This document shows positions 45,706 to 54,683 of a stretch of DNA of 64,000 nt, one piece after another. Below the pieces are notes generated by a model. That model saw only the letters and a program-made list of their open reading frames with translations, did not search any database and was not told where the DNA came from. Position 1 is the first letter of the stretch, and every line of letters starts with the position of its first letter. Both the position numbers and the translations under genes were made by a program. This stretch comes from Betaproteobacteria bacterium (GTDB lineage Bacteria; Pseudomonadota; Gammaproteobacteria; Burkholderiales; SG8-41), in the NCBI GenBank assembly GCA_029863175.1, contig JAOTVX010000004.1:76423-140422 (forward strand). Direction: 5' to 3'.

Positions 45706-45742
45706 TTAGGGATTTTGTCGTGGCGTAGCCCGGCACATTCCT
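45706..45742. repeat. Imperfect palindromic repeat, third copy
   Basis: TTAGGGATTTTGTCGTGGCGTAGCCCGGCACATTCCTAGAA-like sequence (arms TAGGGATTTTGTC and GGCACATTCCTA). Degenerate member of the TAGGAATTTGTC palindrome family, just beyond the subtilase stop. Confidence 0.5.
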
Positions 45743-45773
45743 AGAATCTCAGACGGCGGACCACTGAGGTTTC

Positions 45774-47693
45774 CTATTTCGCCGGGGTCAAATGGCCGTC
45801 GCTGGCGCTAACTTTTCGCAGTCGCATACACTGCGCTTCGTCGAGCTGCTTGTTGTCCCCCGACGTCCGCGAATACATGAGATTCGCCGCGTCGTCCGAA
45901 TGAGCGCCCGAATCGGCGAGGACATGATAAAGCTCGTGGGCGAGGGCGATGCCCGGGTGGCTGGTCGCCTCGGTCATCCATACGGTATCCACCAGCTCGG
46001 GCCGCCTCCTCCCGCTGGAGCGACCGATGGCTTCTGCATCGAAAGCGATTCTCTGCAGCGTGTCGCGCACGAAAAAGACCGCCGGGCGTGGAATATCGAG
46101 TCCGCGAACCAGTGCGGCGGCGTGAGCGTCATTGAAATACAGGTAACGCCGCGGCGTACGCAGCTCGAAAACCTCGAACCCGCGAAACATCACGCCGCAC
46201 TGGGCGAATATTCCCGCCGCGTCTCGGGCGGCCGACTCGAGCAACGCCGTCGACCATCGGGTGCCCTGCAGCATCACCAGGGAGGCCTCGAGCGCGGCGC
46301 GCACGCCGTCCGGCATCTTAGAATCGCCGTATAGCGCTTTCACCCCGATGCGTGAACGCGCAATGACTTCAACTCCTTTCGGCTCCGCCTCGCAGGCGCC
46401 TCGATCGGTCTCCGTCGGCGACTCGAGCATTCCCCTCGAAATCAGGCCTGCGGCGCCGTTCGGCGGCGGCCTTACCCGATCGAGGATGGCCGCCTTGAGC
46501 TGCGGCCCCTTCCACTCGGGATGCGCAGCAAGCAGGCATGCGGCGAGCGCCGAGAGGCGCGCGGCGGCGTAGCTCGAACCCGAGACGAGTTTCGGGCGGC
46601 CGTAGAAATCGATGCTGACGAGGCTCTCGGCCGGCACGAGGAGATCCACCGACTCGGCGCCCCAGTTGGAGCCTGCGGCGAGCACGCCGGTTTCGGTGGA
46701 GGACGTCGCCGTGAGCAGATTTTCCAGACGCAGCGCGGCGGGAAACACCGGCTGCGCATCGATATCGCGGCCGTCGTTGCCGGCCGACGCGATAAACAGC
46801 ATGTCGGGGTGCTTTCGCGCCGCCTCGGCAAAGGCGGCCCATTCTTCCGCGCTCGTGCTGCCGAGTGACAGATTGACGATCACGACGCCCGTTGCCGCCG
46901 CGTCTTCCACCAGCGCCGCCATCCTGCGCATGTCCAGGCGCGGATAACGGTACACCACCAGACGGCTCGATGGCGCTTCGGCGATCAGCACGCCGGCGGT
47001 CTGGGTGCCGTGGCGCTGGGGCAGAAACGGCGACGTCGCAGGGTTGCTGTCGAAGGGGCGCGAGTCCATGTCCCAGTAGTCGAACCCGAGCAGTCCGCCG
47101 TCCGCGCCGCGGGCCATGCGCCGGCGCACTGCATCCAGCAGGTAGTTGACTCCCGAGTCCACCAGCGCCACCAGCACCCCGTCCCGGGTTCCGCCTTCGG
47201 GCACGGGGGGATTCAGCGGCTCGCGCACGTCCACCCGGGTGAGAGATGCATCGGTCCTCTCGATAAACGCTGGCGCCCCCGGTCCGTCGTAGATCAGACG
47301 ACGTGCGGAGACGATTCGACACTTGTCGTCGGCGAACACCATCCACTCCGGCCTGTGAGCACGCTCGGCCGGCGCGTGATAAACGATGATCACGCGGCGC
47401 AGATTGCCGCCGGGAGTGAAGCGCTCGACCAAAATGCGCGCGCCGTCCGTGAGCTCGTATCGGGTGCGGGTACCCACCTCGCGCCCACGGAATTTCATGG
47501 GTTCGATGTCAAGCCGAATTGCGCCACCGAGTGCGTTGCCAATCGTCGCGCCGTTGCCGCCCGAGTCGGTACAGGTCGCGGCGACTGTGGCCTTCAACTG
47601 AGCTTCGATATTTTGTGCGGCTGCGGGCGGCGCGGATAGCTGCGAAATGGCCGCCACGCCCAGTGACACCCAGGCGATCCGAAGTGCCGGCAT
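45774..47693 (-). CDS. Exported subtilisin-like serine protease
   Basis: About 639 residues from ATG 47693, chosen for the signal peptide (WVSLGVAAISQLSAPPAAA). The S8 triad is present: Asp in VLVALVDSGVNY, His in RHGTQTAGVL and Ser in SGSSYAAARLSAL, with the oxyanion Asn in ASAGNDGRD. The C-terminal region has a HELYHVLADSGAHSDD stretch, which looks like a second, zinc-metalloprotease-like site (HExxH-type). Two protease-like signatures in one protein are unusual. It is the last gene behind the DsbD-like/copper-chaperone operon. Confidence 0.75.
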   Translation of the reverse strand: MPALRIAWVSLGVAAISQLSAPPAAAQNIEAQLKATVAATCTDSGGNGATIGNALGGAIRLDIEPMKFRGREVGTRTRYELTDGARILVERFTPGGNLRRVIIVYHAPAERAHRPEWMVFADDKCRIVSARRLIYDGPGAPAFIERTDASLTRVDVREPLNPPVPEGGTRDGVLVALVDSGVNYLLDAVRRRMARGADGGLLGFDYWDMDSRPFDSNPATSPFLPQRHGTQTAGVLIAEAPSSRLVVYRYPRLDMRRMAALVEDAAATGVVIVNLSLGSTSAEEWAAFAEAARKHPDMLFIASAGNDGRDIDAQPVFPAALRLENLLTATSSTETGVLAAGSNWGAESVDLLVPAESLVSIDFYGRPKLVSGSSYAAARLSALAACLLAAHPEWKGPQLKAAILDRVRPPPNGAAGLISRGMLESPTETDRGACEAEPKGVEVIARSRIGVKALYGDSKMPDGVRAALEASLVMLQGTRWSTALLESAARDAAGIFAQCGVMFRGFEVFELRTPRRYLYFNDAHAAALVRGLDIPRPAVFFVRDTLQRIAFDAEAIGRSSGRRRPELVDTVWMTEATSHPGIALAHELYHVLADSGAHSDDAANLMYSRTSGDNKQLDEAQCMRLRKVSASDGHLTPAK

Positions 47694-47722
47694 TAGGAGG
47701 CAAGCCCGCAAAGGACTCTGCT

Positions 47723-48400
47723 TCAAGCTGGCGGCTGTGGGGTCACGTAGAGCCCGAACCAGATCGACCATATGCCGAGGGCGATGAGCACGATGCCGGT
47801 CCAGCGCGGCATGCGCCCGCTTAATTGCGCGAGCCAGTCGAGCGCGCGCCGCGCCGCGGGAAACAGGACGGCAACCGCGAGAGGCAGTGACAGCGCGAAA
47901 CCGAAGAGCGCGAGCGAAGAAAATCCGCTCGCAAGCGTAGAGCCCGACACGCCGCTCGCGGCGGCGGCGCCGAGCAGGGTAAAGAGCAGCGGCGCGGAGC
48001 ATGCCGGGATGTTCAATCCGAAGAGCACGCCGAGTGCTGCCGAGCTGCGCACGTCACCGATGCGCGCGAGACTCGGTCCGAGCGAACGCATGAACAATCC
48101 CGTACGGCCGGCGAGGTACAGAAGCCCCAGCACGAAATAGATCGTTCCCAACCCAGTCCACATGGCTTTCTGAAAGCCGATGAAGGCGGTGCCGACGAGC
48201 ACCGCGACCGCGCCGAGCGCGCCGATGAAGAGCGCACGAGTGACGGTGAAGATGCCGACCTGCCAGAGCTTGGTTGCAGGCGGCTTGCCCTCCATGACCT
48301 TGATGAACACCAGCGTCGAGCCGATCGTGCAGGGCTCGATGAAGCCGAAGAGGCCGAGCCCGATCGGCAGCAGCACGCCGGTGGTCAGGGCATCGGTCAT
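47723..48400 (-). CDS. CcdA/DsbD-like membrane protein
   Basis: A 225-residue, six-helix protein with the cysteine sites GFIEPCTIGSTLVFIKV (near residue 24) and GLNIPACSAPLLFTLLG (near residue 128) that mark the CcdA/DsbD membrane domain. It is coupled by ATGA overlap to the copper-chaperone gene, so it may pass electrons to, or transport metal from, that protein. In metal operons such proteins are annotated as cytochrome c biogenesis/heavy-metal transport. The exact job is unknown. Confidence 0.72.
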   Translation of the reverse strand: MTDALTTGVLLPIGLGLFGFIEPCTIGSTLVFIKVMEGKPPATKLWQVGIFTVTRALFIGALGAVAVLVGTAFIGFQKAMWTGLGTIYFVLGLLYLAGRTGLFMRSLGPSLARIGDVRSSAALGVLFGLNIPACSAPLLFTLLGAAAASGVSGSTLASGFSSLALFGFALSLPLAVAVLFPAARRALDWLAQLSGRMPRWTGIVLIALGIWSIWFGLYVTPQPPA

Positions 48401-48612
48401 TCCGTGGACGCGACCTTGTAGCAGCCCTTTTCGATTGCGGCGACCAGCTTTGCCTCATCAACCGCGGTGGGATCGTAGAGTACGCGCGCGCGGCGTTCCT
48501 GGTATGAAACGTTGGCCGCCTTGACGCCGGTTTCGAGCGTGAGCAGTGCCTTGATCGTTTCCGCGCAGCCGTCGCAGTGCATGCCTTCGATCGTGACTGT
48601 CAACGTTTTCAT
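48397..48612 (-). CDS. Copper-chaperone HMA protein (CopZ-like)
   Basis: A 71-residue cytoplasmic HMA protein with the intact site EGMHCDGCAETIKALL (cysteines at about residues 12 and 15) and a CYKV tail. It belongs to the CopZ/MerP fold. All cysteines are encoded by TGC/TGT here, a useful contrast with merP. Its start overlaps the stop of the regulator gene (ATGA), and its end overlaps the DsbD-like gene. Confidence 0.85.
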   Translation of the reverse strand: MKTLTVTIEGMHCDGCAETIKALLTLETGVKAANVSYQERRARVLYDPTAVDEAKLVAAIEKGCYKVASTE

Positions 48613-49022
48613 GACGCAAGCTTGCGTGCTTCCATGGCATCGAGTATGGGGCATTCGCTCGTCGGCCCGCGGCCGGAGCAGGCGGTGGCGAGCTTCGCCA
48701 GCGCGCGCTTCATCCGGTTGAGCTGCGCGATGCGCTGCGCGATGTCGGCGATCTTTGCCTCCGCGCGTGCCCGCACGTCCGCGCACGACTTGCCCGGGGC
48801 CACCTTCAGGGCGAGGAGTTCCCGGATCTCCGACAGGGTGAATCCCAGCTCCTTCGCCTGGCGGATGAACCCCAGCCGCACGACCACATTGGCGGAATAC
48901 TGCCGGTAGCCGGAACTTGTGCGCACCGGCTTGTCGAGAAGGCCTTCGCGTTCGTAGTAGCGAACCGTGTCGATCGCCAGCCCGGCGCGACGGGCGACCC
49001 TGCCAATCGTCAGTTCGTTCAT
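48609..49022 (-). CDS. MerR-family regulator (ZntR/PbrR-like)
   Basis: A 137-residue regulator from ATG 49022 with the winged helix MNELTIGRVARRAGLAIDTVRYYEREGLL. The candidate metal ligands are C80, C115 and C124, matching the ZntR cysteine positions (79, 114/115, 124). It is the first gene of its own operon (copper chaperone, DsbD-like, subtilase). Its promoter and that of the YPC ATPase are nearly identical, so it probably regulates both. Metal: Zn, Cd, Pb or Hg rather than Cu, by ligand set. Confidence 0.82.
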   Translation of the reverse strand: MNELTIGRVARRAGLAIDTVRYYEREGLLDKPVRTSSGYRQYSANVVVRLGFIRQAKELGFTLSEIRELLALKVAPGKSCADVRARAEAKIADIAQRIAQLNRMKRALAKLATACSGRGPTSECPILDAMEARKLAS

Positions 49023-49060
49023 GCCATGCACCTCGTCAAAAAAACCGAAAATCACCAGGC

Positions 49061-49092
49061 AGCTTAAACCTTGGAGTTTGCTCCAGGGTCAA
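49061..49092 (-). promoter_or_regulatory. MerR-family promoter of the ZntR-like operon
   Basis: TTGACC (49087-49092) and TAAGCT (49061-49066) on the minus strand, with a 20-bp spacer CTGGAGCAAACTCCAAGGTT that holds a CTGGAG/CTCCAAG dyad. Autoregulation is implied. Confidence 0.7.
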
Positions 49093-49127
49093 GCGGCAGC
49101 CTGGTCGCCACGACTAAAGCCGGGGAC

Positions 49128-50636
49128 TCAGCTTTCGAGGAGCTTGAGCCGCTGCACCTTGCCCGAGGGGCCTTTAGGCAGTTCGGTGACCAGCTTGATA
49201 ATCCTGGGCGCCTTGTAGCTGCCCAGCTCGTCCCGTGAAAACGCGGCGAGCTCGTCCACCGTGCAGCGACTGCCGGGTTTCAGCACGACGCAGGCCATGA
49301 TTTCTTGGCCGTACGTCGCATCGGGGATGCCGACTGCCGCGGCCTCCAGCACGGCCGGGTGCTTGAGCAGCGCCTCGTCAATTTCGCGCGGCGCGATGTT
49401 CTCGCCGCCCTTGATGATGAGCTCCTTGATGCGTCCGGTCACGAAGAGAAAGCCATCCTCGTCGAGATAACCGAGGTCGCCACTGTGCATCCAGCCGTCG
49501 GGCTCCAGCGTCTTTGCCGTGTTTTCCGGGTCCTTGTAGTAGCCCTTCATGACGTTCGCGCCGCGTACCATGATCTCACCGGCTGCGCTGGGCGGCAGGG
49601 TTACACCGGTTACCGGGTCGACGATCTTGGCTTCGTTGCCGAAGAAGGGGCCCGGACTGCCCAATTTGCGTTTTGCGGGATCAAGGGGGCTGGTGAAGCA
49701 GGGCGCGTTGGTCTCGGTCATGCCGAACGTCTCGATGATGCCGATGCCGAACCTGTCTTCGAATGCACGGTGCAACTCGGGCGGGAGGGGCGCCGAGGCT
49801 GAGCGGCAGAATCTGACCTGGCTGATCGGGCGCCCCCTATCGGCGGGATCCGGGCCGTTGAGAAGGTAGGCGATGATGGTCGGCACGACGTTGATCCAGG
49901 TGCAGCGGTATTGCGCGACGAGGTCCCAGAAATTCGACGCGCTGAACCGGTGCGGCATCACGACGCTTCCCCCATGCACCAAGGGCGCGACACCGGTCAC
50001 GATCTGCCCGTTGATGTGATAGAGCGGCAGCGCGCACAGCACGCGGTCCTCGCGCGTGAGCTCGTGCGCCGCGCTGGTGAACTCCCCGCCGGCGCATACG
50101 CTGCCGTGCGTCTGCACGACGCCCTTGGGCTTGCCGGTCGTGCCGGAGGTGTACATGAGTAGCGCGTCGTCGGTCGCGGCGATCCTTGGCAGATCGGCGG
50201 CTTTAATGCTTTTCGCATCGAAGATTGAAGCGGCGTCGGGATCAATGACAACAACCTCGATTTCCCGGTTTAGGTTGCGTAGCGCCTCATGCAGCCGGTC
50301 GGCATGCTCGGCACTCGTAAATACGAGGCGGGTGTCGGAGTGCTCGAGGACGAAGACGAGCTGATCGCGTTGAGAAAGCAGATTGAGCGGCGCCACGACG
50401 AATCCCGCGTACATCACCGCAATCAGCAGCCGTCCGGTCTGGTAGCCGTTATGCAGCATCAGGGCAACTTTGTCGCCTTTGCGCAATCCCCGGCCGAGCA
50501 GGAAGCGCCCGAGCTCCTTGCAGTCGTTCCGCAGGCGCCCATAGGTGAGCGTATGGCCGGTCTCCGGGGCAATCAGGTACGGCGCGTCGGGCTGCTCCCG
50601 CGCTCGCAGGTCAACGTAGTGCCGGATGGTGCGCAT
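49128..50636 (-). CDS. AMP-forming acyl-CoA ligase, SauT-like
   Basis: A 502-residue ANL-family ligase. The nucleotide loop YTSGTTGKPKGVVQ (near residue 160), the adenylate motif (DGWMHSGDLGYLDEDGFLFVTGR) and the final lysine region (GPSGKVQRLKL) are intact. Its neighbour is an acylating sulfoacetaldehyde-type dehydrogenase, an arrangement known as sauS/sauT in sulfoacetate degradation, where the ligase makes sulfoacetyl-CoA. The assignment rests on that pairing; another short acid as substrate remains possible. Transporter, regulator and Xsc genes are not in the window. Confidence 0.7.
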   Translation of the reverse strand: MRTIRHYVDLRAREQPDAPYLIAPETGHTLTYGRLRNDCKELGRFLLGRGLRKGDKVALMLHNGYQTGRLLIAVMYAGFVVAPLNLLSQRDQLVFVLEHSDTRLVFTSAEHADRLHEALRNLNREIEVVVIDPDAASIFDAKSIKAADLPRIAATDDALLMYTSGTTGKPKGVVQTHGSVCAGGEFTSAAHELTREDRVLCALPLYHINGQIVTGVAPLVHGGSVVMPHRFSASNFWDLVAQYRCTWINVVPTIIAYLLNGPDPADRGRPISQVRFCRSASAPLPPELHRAFEDRFGIGIIETFGMTETNAPCFTSPLDPAKRKLGSPGPFFGNEAKIVDPVTGVTLPPSAAGEIMVRGANVMKGYYKDPENTAKTLEPDGWMHSGDLGYLDEDGFLFVTGRIKELIIKGGENIAPREIDEALLKHPAVLEAAAVGIPDATYGQEIMACVVLKPGSRCTVDELAAFSRDELGSYKAPRIIKLVTELPKGPSGKVQRLKLLES

Positions 50637-50733
50637 GCGCTGCTAAGGATGAAAGCAGAATGAACAAAGTGGCAGGAAACCGATTCCCATTACATATTTC
50701 ATCCTTCTGCCTTGATTGGAGCGGCTGGATCTG

Positions 50734-52158
50734 TCACAAGCGGTGCTTCTTGCGATAAACGCCGAAAATGTCGTCGAGCGAAGGCTCCCTCGGCGGGATT
50801 GGGCGCACGATGCGCGTAACGTTCATGAAGTGCCGGTAGTTGAGATTGTCCGAGATGCTGTTGCGGCCCCAGGAGCCGCAGCCCATTGAAAGCGAGAACG
50901 GCAGGCCGTTGTCGAAGCTGCCGCCGTTCGCGATCGCATGCGCCTGATTGACGATGACGCGGCATACCGTCATCTCGTGCCCGAGCCGCCGGATCTGGTC
51001 CTCGTTACGCGTGTGGATTCCGCACGAGTGGCCGTTGCCCTGGTAGTCGTAGATCGCGCGCATGATGTCGAAGGCGTCGTTGAAGTCGCGCGCGCGGTAA
51101 ACGGTAAGCACGGGCGAGAGTTTTTCGCCCGAAAAAGGGTGGCTCCCGCCAGCTCCGGTCTCTTCGACCATCAGGCATTTCGCATTGAGAAGCGCCGGCC
51201 GCGTGAGTCCCGCCACCGCACAGATTTTCTTCACGGGCTGCGCCGTGATTGCGGGCGAGAGCTTACCGCCAGGAAACATTGCTTGGCGCAATGTTTCCTT
51301 TTCGGAAGCAGTAAGAACAACTCCTCCTTCCTTTGTCAGGGCGCCGATCATCTCGTCATAAACGCGGTCGTGGATCACGACCGCGTTCTCGGACGAGCAG
51401 CTGGTCGCGTTGTCGAAGGCCTTCGAGCGCATTATCTTCGCTGCCGCATCGGCCAGATCGGCCGACTCGTCCACGATCACGACGACGTTGCCGAGCCCGA
51501 CGCCCACGCAGGGCGTGCCGCTCGAATAGCCGGCGCGGACGTTGTTTTGCGATCCCGTGACCACGACGAGGTCAGCCTGCTTCATGAGCTCGTTCGTCAA
51601 CTCGCGGGTGACCGGCGCAGGCAGCTGCTGCACCAGTTCGGCAGGCACACCGATGCGTCCCAACTCCTCGTGCACGTACTGCAGCAGCAGCGCGGCCGTG
51701 CCGTGTCCCTTGGGTGAAGGCGCGAGGATCACGGCGTTGCCGCATTTCAGCGCGTTGATGAGGTTGTTCGCCGGCGTTGCGCCTGGATTGGTCGAGGGCA
51801 CGACGGCTGCGATCACGCCCATGGGACGGGCGATTTCGATGACCCCTTTCTCCGGCATTTCAGCGATGACGCCCGTCGAGCGCACGCCTTGCAGATCGCG
51901 CAGCAGCCCGAGCGTCTTGCGATGATTCTTCTCGATCTTGTCGGCGACCACCCCAAGGCCGGTATCTTTCACGGCGATCTCGGCGAGGGCCTTGTTCCGC
52001 GCCGGATTCATAATGGCCCAGCCGACCGCGGTGACGGCTTCATCGAGTTGTGCCTGCGTCGAGCGCTCGAAAGTCTTTTGCGCAGCGCGGGCGCGGGCGA
52101 CCAGAGCGGCCACCGTCTCTTTCACCGGTGCTGCCGCCGGGGTCTCAATTCGCGCCAT
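50734..52158 (-). CDS. CoA-acylating aldehyde dehydrogenase, SauS-like
   Basis: About 474 residues from ATG 52158, which has AGGAG 6 nt upstream. It is an aldehyde-dehydrogenase fold of the acylating type, with IEIARPMGVIAAVVPSTNPGATP, the catalytic cysteine in DNATSCSSENAVV, and CGSWGRNSISDNLNYRHFMN near the end. The last motif is that of sulfoacetaldehyde dehydrogenase (acylating), which converts sulfoacetyl-CoA to sulfoacetaldehyde. It runs 97 bp upstream of the ligase gene on the same strand. Family call firm, sulfonate substrate probable. Confidence 0.75.
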   Translation of the reverse strand: MARIETPAAAPVKETVAALVARARAAQKTFERSTQAQLDEAVTAVGWAIMNPARNKALAEIAVKDTGLGVVADKIEKNHRKTLGLLRDLQGVRSTGVIAEMPEKGVIEIARPMGVIAAVVPSTNPGATPANNLINALKCGNAVILAPSPKGHGTAALLLQYVHEELGRIGVPAELVQQLPAPVTRELTNELMKQADLVVVTGSQNNVRAGYSSGTPCVGVGLGNVVVIVDESADLADAAAKIMRSKAFDNATSCSSENAVVIHDRVYDEMIGALTKEGGVVLTASEKETLRQAMFPGGKLSPAITAQPVKKICAVAGLTRPALLNAKCLMVEETGAGGSHPFSGEKLSPVLTVYRARDFNDAFDIMRAIYDYQGNGHSCGIHTRNEDQIRRLGHEMTVCRVIVNQAHAIANGGSFDNGLPFSLSMGCGSWGRNSISDNLNYRHFMNVTRIVRPIPPREPSLDDIFGVYRKKHRL

Positions 52159-52494
52159 GTTCACTCCTGGTTGCCAAATTTGGTGAGCTGTGAGCCTCGA
52201 ATGGCTCAGCAACCGAATTGCTGCTCACTTAGTACCTGCCTACCTGCCGTGCGCGATAACAGGATAAACCACGGCACGGATTCCGAGAACCGGCAGCACA
52301 CCGCCGGATGAGCTTTATACAAGGCGTCGTCCGCCGCGGAACGGGACCGGATCGGTTTGTCGTGGGCTCCTCACGCGCCAGCACAAGGTGGACCAATTCC
52401 AGGGCGGTCAGCGGGTCGAGCTCGATTCTTCCGTGAAATTGCTACACGTCGCACGCGATGAAGTGTTAAGATTCGCGACAGAAAACGGCGGGCC

Positions 52495-53946
52495 ATGCGC
52501 GAACGCGCAAGAAGATCGCCCAATCGAGGAATGGACGAGAAAAAACACGTCAAGTTTGGTGGACGGCTGGTTTTCGTAGGATTCGGCTCCATAGGTCAGG
52601 GCACCCTTCCGCTCATCCTGCGGCATGTGGACATGCGGCGCGACCGCATAACGATCCTCACTGCCGACGATCGCGGCCGGAAGGAAGCGGAGGAGTACGG
52701 GGTAAAGTTCGTCATCAACCCCCTCAAGCGCGACAATTATCAGAAGATTCTTGAGTCACTGCTCGGCCGGGGCGATTTCCTGCTCAACCTCTCGGTGGAT
52801 GTCTCGAGCGCGGCGCTGATCGAGTTTTGCCTGCAGCGCGGGGTGTTCTACCTCGACACGTGCATCGAGCCGTGGCACGGAATGTACACGGACGCGTCGC
52901 TCCCGCCGAGCCAGCGCTCCAACTACGGCTTGCGTGAGGAAGTGCTGGAGCTGAAGAGGAAATATCCGAAAGGGGCGAGTGTCGTCCCGACCCATGGCGC
53001 GAACCCGGGCCTCATCTCGCACTGGGTCAAGCAGGGCATGTTGAACGTCGCGCGCGATGTGTGGGGAGACGTAAAGATTCCGAAGAGCCGTGAGGAGTGG
53101 GGTGGGCTTGCCAAGAAGCTGGGAATCAAGGCGATCCACTGCGCCGAGCGGGACACCCAGGTCGCGGAGCCCCGCAAGCGGCAGAACGAATTCGCCAACA
53201 CCTGGTCAGTGGACGGCTTCGTGAGCGAGGGCCGACAGCCTTCCGAGCTCGGCTGGGGCACGCACGAGAAACATTTCCCGCCCGACGGGCACCGCCACGA
53301 TTACGGCTGCCGCGCGGCGATCTATCTCGACCGGCCCGGCATGTCGGTGAAAGTCCGTTCCTGGACGCCGGACGAGGGTCCCTTTCACGGATTCCTGATC
53401 ACCCATGGCGAGGCGATTTCGATCGCCGACTACTTCACGTTGCGAGAGAACGGAAGCGCGATCTATCGCCCGACCTGCCATTATGCTTATCACCCGTGCG
53501 ACGACGCGGTCCTGTCGAACCACGAGATGGGGGGCAAGAACTGGATCGCGCAGCCGAACTACCGCATTTTCATGGACGAGATCTTTGAAGGCGTGGACGA
53601 ACTGGGCGCACTCCTCATGGGGCATCCCAAGAACGCCTACTGGTTCGGCTCACGGCTCTCCATCCAGCAGGCGCGCGAGCTCGCGCCGTTCAACAATGCC
53701 ACGAGCCTGCAGGTCGTGGCCGGCGTGCTGGGTGGGTTGGTCTGGATACTGGAAAACCCCGAGGCGGGTCTCGTGGACCCGGACGACCTCGACTACCGGC
53801 GCGTGCTAGACGTCGCGGACCCGTACTTGGGGGACATTGTGGGCGCGTATTCCGACTGGACGCCGTTGAACAACCGCGGGTGGCTGTTCGAGGAGGACAT
53901 CGACAAGTCCGATCCGTGGCAGTTCAAGAATATCCGCGTTCTTTGA
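52495..53946 (+). CDS. hss: Homospermidine synthase
   Basis: A 483-residue NAD-dependent enzyme. The Rossmann motif VFVGFGSIGQGTLPLIL lies near residue 25, and family stretches include THGANPGLISHWVKQGMLN, NEFANTWSVDGFVSEG and SDWTPLNNRGWLFEED. It condenses putrescine units to homospermidine. ATG at 52495 is used; 52531 (MDEKKHVKF) is possible but its GAGGA lies too close. It is a single-gene unit followed by a strong terminator. Confidence 0.88.
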   Translation: MRERARRSPNRGMDEKKHVKFGGRLVFVGFGSIGQGTLPLILRHVDMRRDRITILTADDRGRKEAEEYGVKFVINPLKRDNYQKILESLLGRGDFLLNLSVDVSSAALIEFCLQRGVFYLDTCIEPWHGMYTDASLPPSQRSNYGLREEVLELKRKYPKGASVVPTHGANPGLISHWVKQGMLNVARDVWGDVKIPKSREEWGGLAKKLGIKAIHCAERDTQVAEPRKRQNEFANTWSVDGFVSEGRQPSELGWGTHEKHFPPDGHRHDYGCRAAIYLDRPGMSVKVRSWTPDEGPFHGFLITHGEAISIADYFTLRENGSAIYRPTCHYAYHPCDDAVLSNHEMGGKNWIAQPNYRIFMDEIFEGVDELGALLMGHPKNAYWFGSRLSIQQARELAPFNNATSLQVVAGVLGGLVWILENPEAGLVDPDDLDYRRVLDVADPYLGDIVGAYSDWTPLNNRGWLFEEDIDKSDPWQFKNIRVL

Positions 53947-53975
53947 CGACGGTGACCGGTGACCAGTAAGGCAGT

Positions 53976-54058
53976 TCATTTTAGCCGCCGATGGACGCCG
54001 ATAGATGCCGATAGGAATAAGACCAAACTGCCACAGAGAGCACAGAGGACACAGAGGA
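53976..54058. repeat. Intergenic repeat field after hss
   Basis: GCCGCCGATGGACGCCGATAG with a further GATGCCGATAG unit, then CCACAGAGAGCACAGAGGACACAGAGG. Same phrase families as at 3.0 and 35.3 kb. Confidence 0.7.
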
Positions 54059-54062
54059 AGGA

Positions 54063-54088
54063 ACGGGCACGAGAGCGTGCCCGTTTTT
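54063..54088 (+). terminator. Rho-independent terminator of hss
   Basis: ACGGGCACG-AGAG-CGTGCCCGT (9-base arms, 54063-54084) followed by TTTTTG. Located about 115 bp after the hss stop, beyond the repeat field. Confidence 0.75.
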
Positions 54089-54156
54089 GTTGGTATTGAT
54101 TTTCGTGGCGCGTTTGCGGTTAAATGGTTTCGCCTTTTATCCGAATCTGTTTTCCG

Positions 54157-54510
54157 ATGATTGCTGTGATCTTTGAAGTCATGCCTGCCTCCGGGCGGAA
54201 GCAGGAGTACCTCGATCTCGCGGCAAGTCTCCGGCCTGAGCTGGAGAAAATTGACGGCTTCATTTCGATCGAGCGCTTCGCGAGCCTCACCAACGAGGGC
54301 AAGATTCTGTCGCTCTCGTTCTGGCGCGACGAGGACGCCGTCAAACGCTGGCGCCAGTTCGAGGGACATCGGCTTGCACAGGAACGGGGCCGGAACGGGG
54401 TCTTCGCGGACTACCGGCTTCGGATCGCGGGCGTAATCCGGGACTACGGCATCGCCGACCGCGAGCAGGCGCCCGCCGACAGCCGCGCGCACCACGAACC
54501 AAAACGGTGA
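54157..54510 (+). CDS. Antibiotic biosynthesis monooxygenase (ABM) domain protein
   Basis: About 117 residues from ATG 54157 (MIAVIFEVMPASGRKQEYLD). The ABM dimeric alpha/beta-barrel is recognised by FISIERFASLTNEGKILSLSFWRDEDAVKRWR. Members include small monooxygenases and haem-degrading proteins, but many are of unknown use. There is no signal peptide. The 3' end is followed directly by the GTGACC-type repeat field. An upstream ATG at 54124 adds residues of unlikely value. Confidence 0.7.
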   Translation: MIAVIFEVMPASGRKQEYLDLAASLRPELEKIDGFISIERFASLTNEGKILSLSFWRDEDAVKRWRQFEGHRLAQERGRNGVFADYRLRIAGVIRDYGIADREQAPADSRAHHEPKR

Positions 54511-54640
54511 CCACTTACCGGTGACCGGTGACCGATGACCAGGAACTGGTGACGAGTACTGGTGATGAGAGATGGTGATGATTAGTGGTGATGTACAAGG
54601 TTGCAGGCGCTCTTCATCACCATTTCGCATCACCATTAAT
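54510..54640. repeat. GTGACC/GGTGATGA repeat field
   Basis: Starts with GTGACCACTTACCGGTGACC and continues through GGTGATGAG units (about 54560-54595), then CATCACCATT units in inverse sense (about 54617-54645). The GTGACCGGTGACC phrase recurs at 53.95, 61.28 and 62.23 kb. No gene. Confidence 0.7.
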
Positions 54641-54683
54641 CATCACTTCTTTCGTGTGATCGGCGTTCATTGGCGGCTCATCT

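Noticed and set aside
51271..51299. Inverted repeat AGGAAACATTG/CAATGTTTCCT as a regulatory element
   Set aside because: It is wholly inside the SauS-like coding region, with normal family residues; no adjacent promoter or stop.
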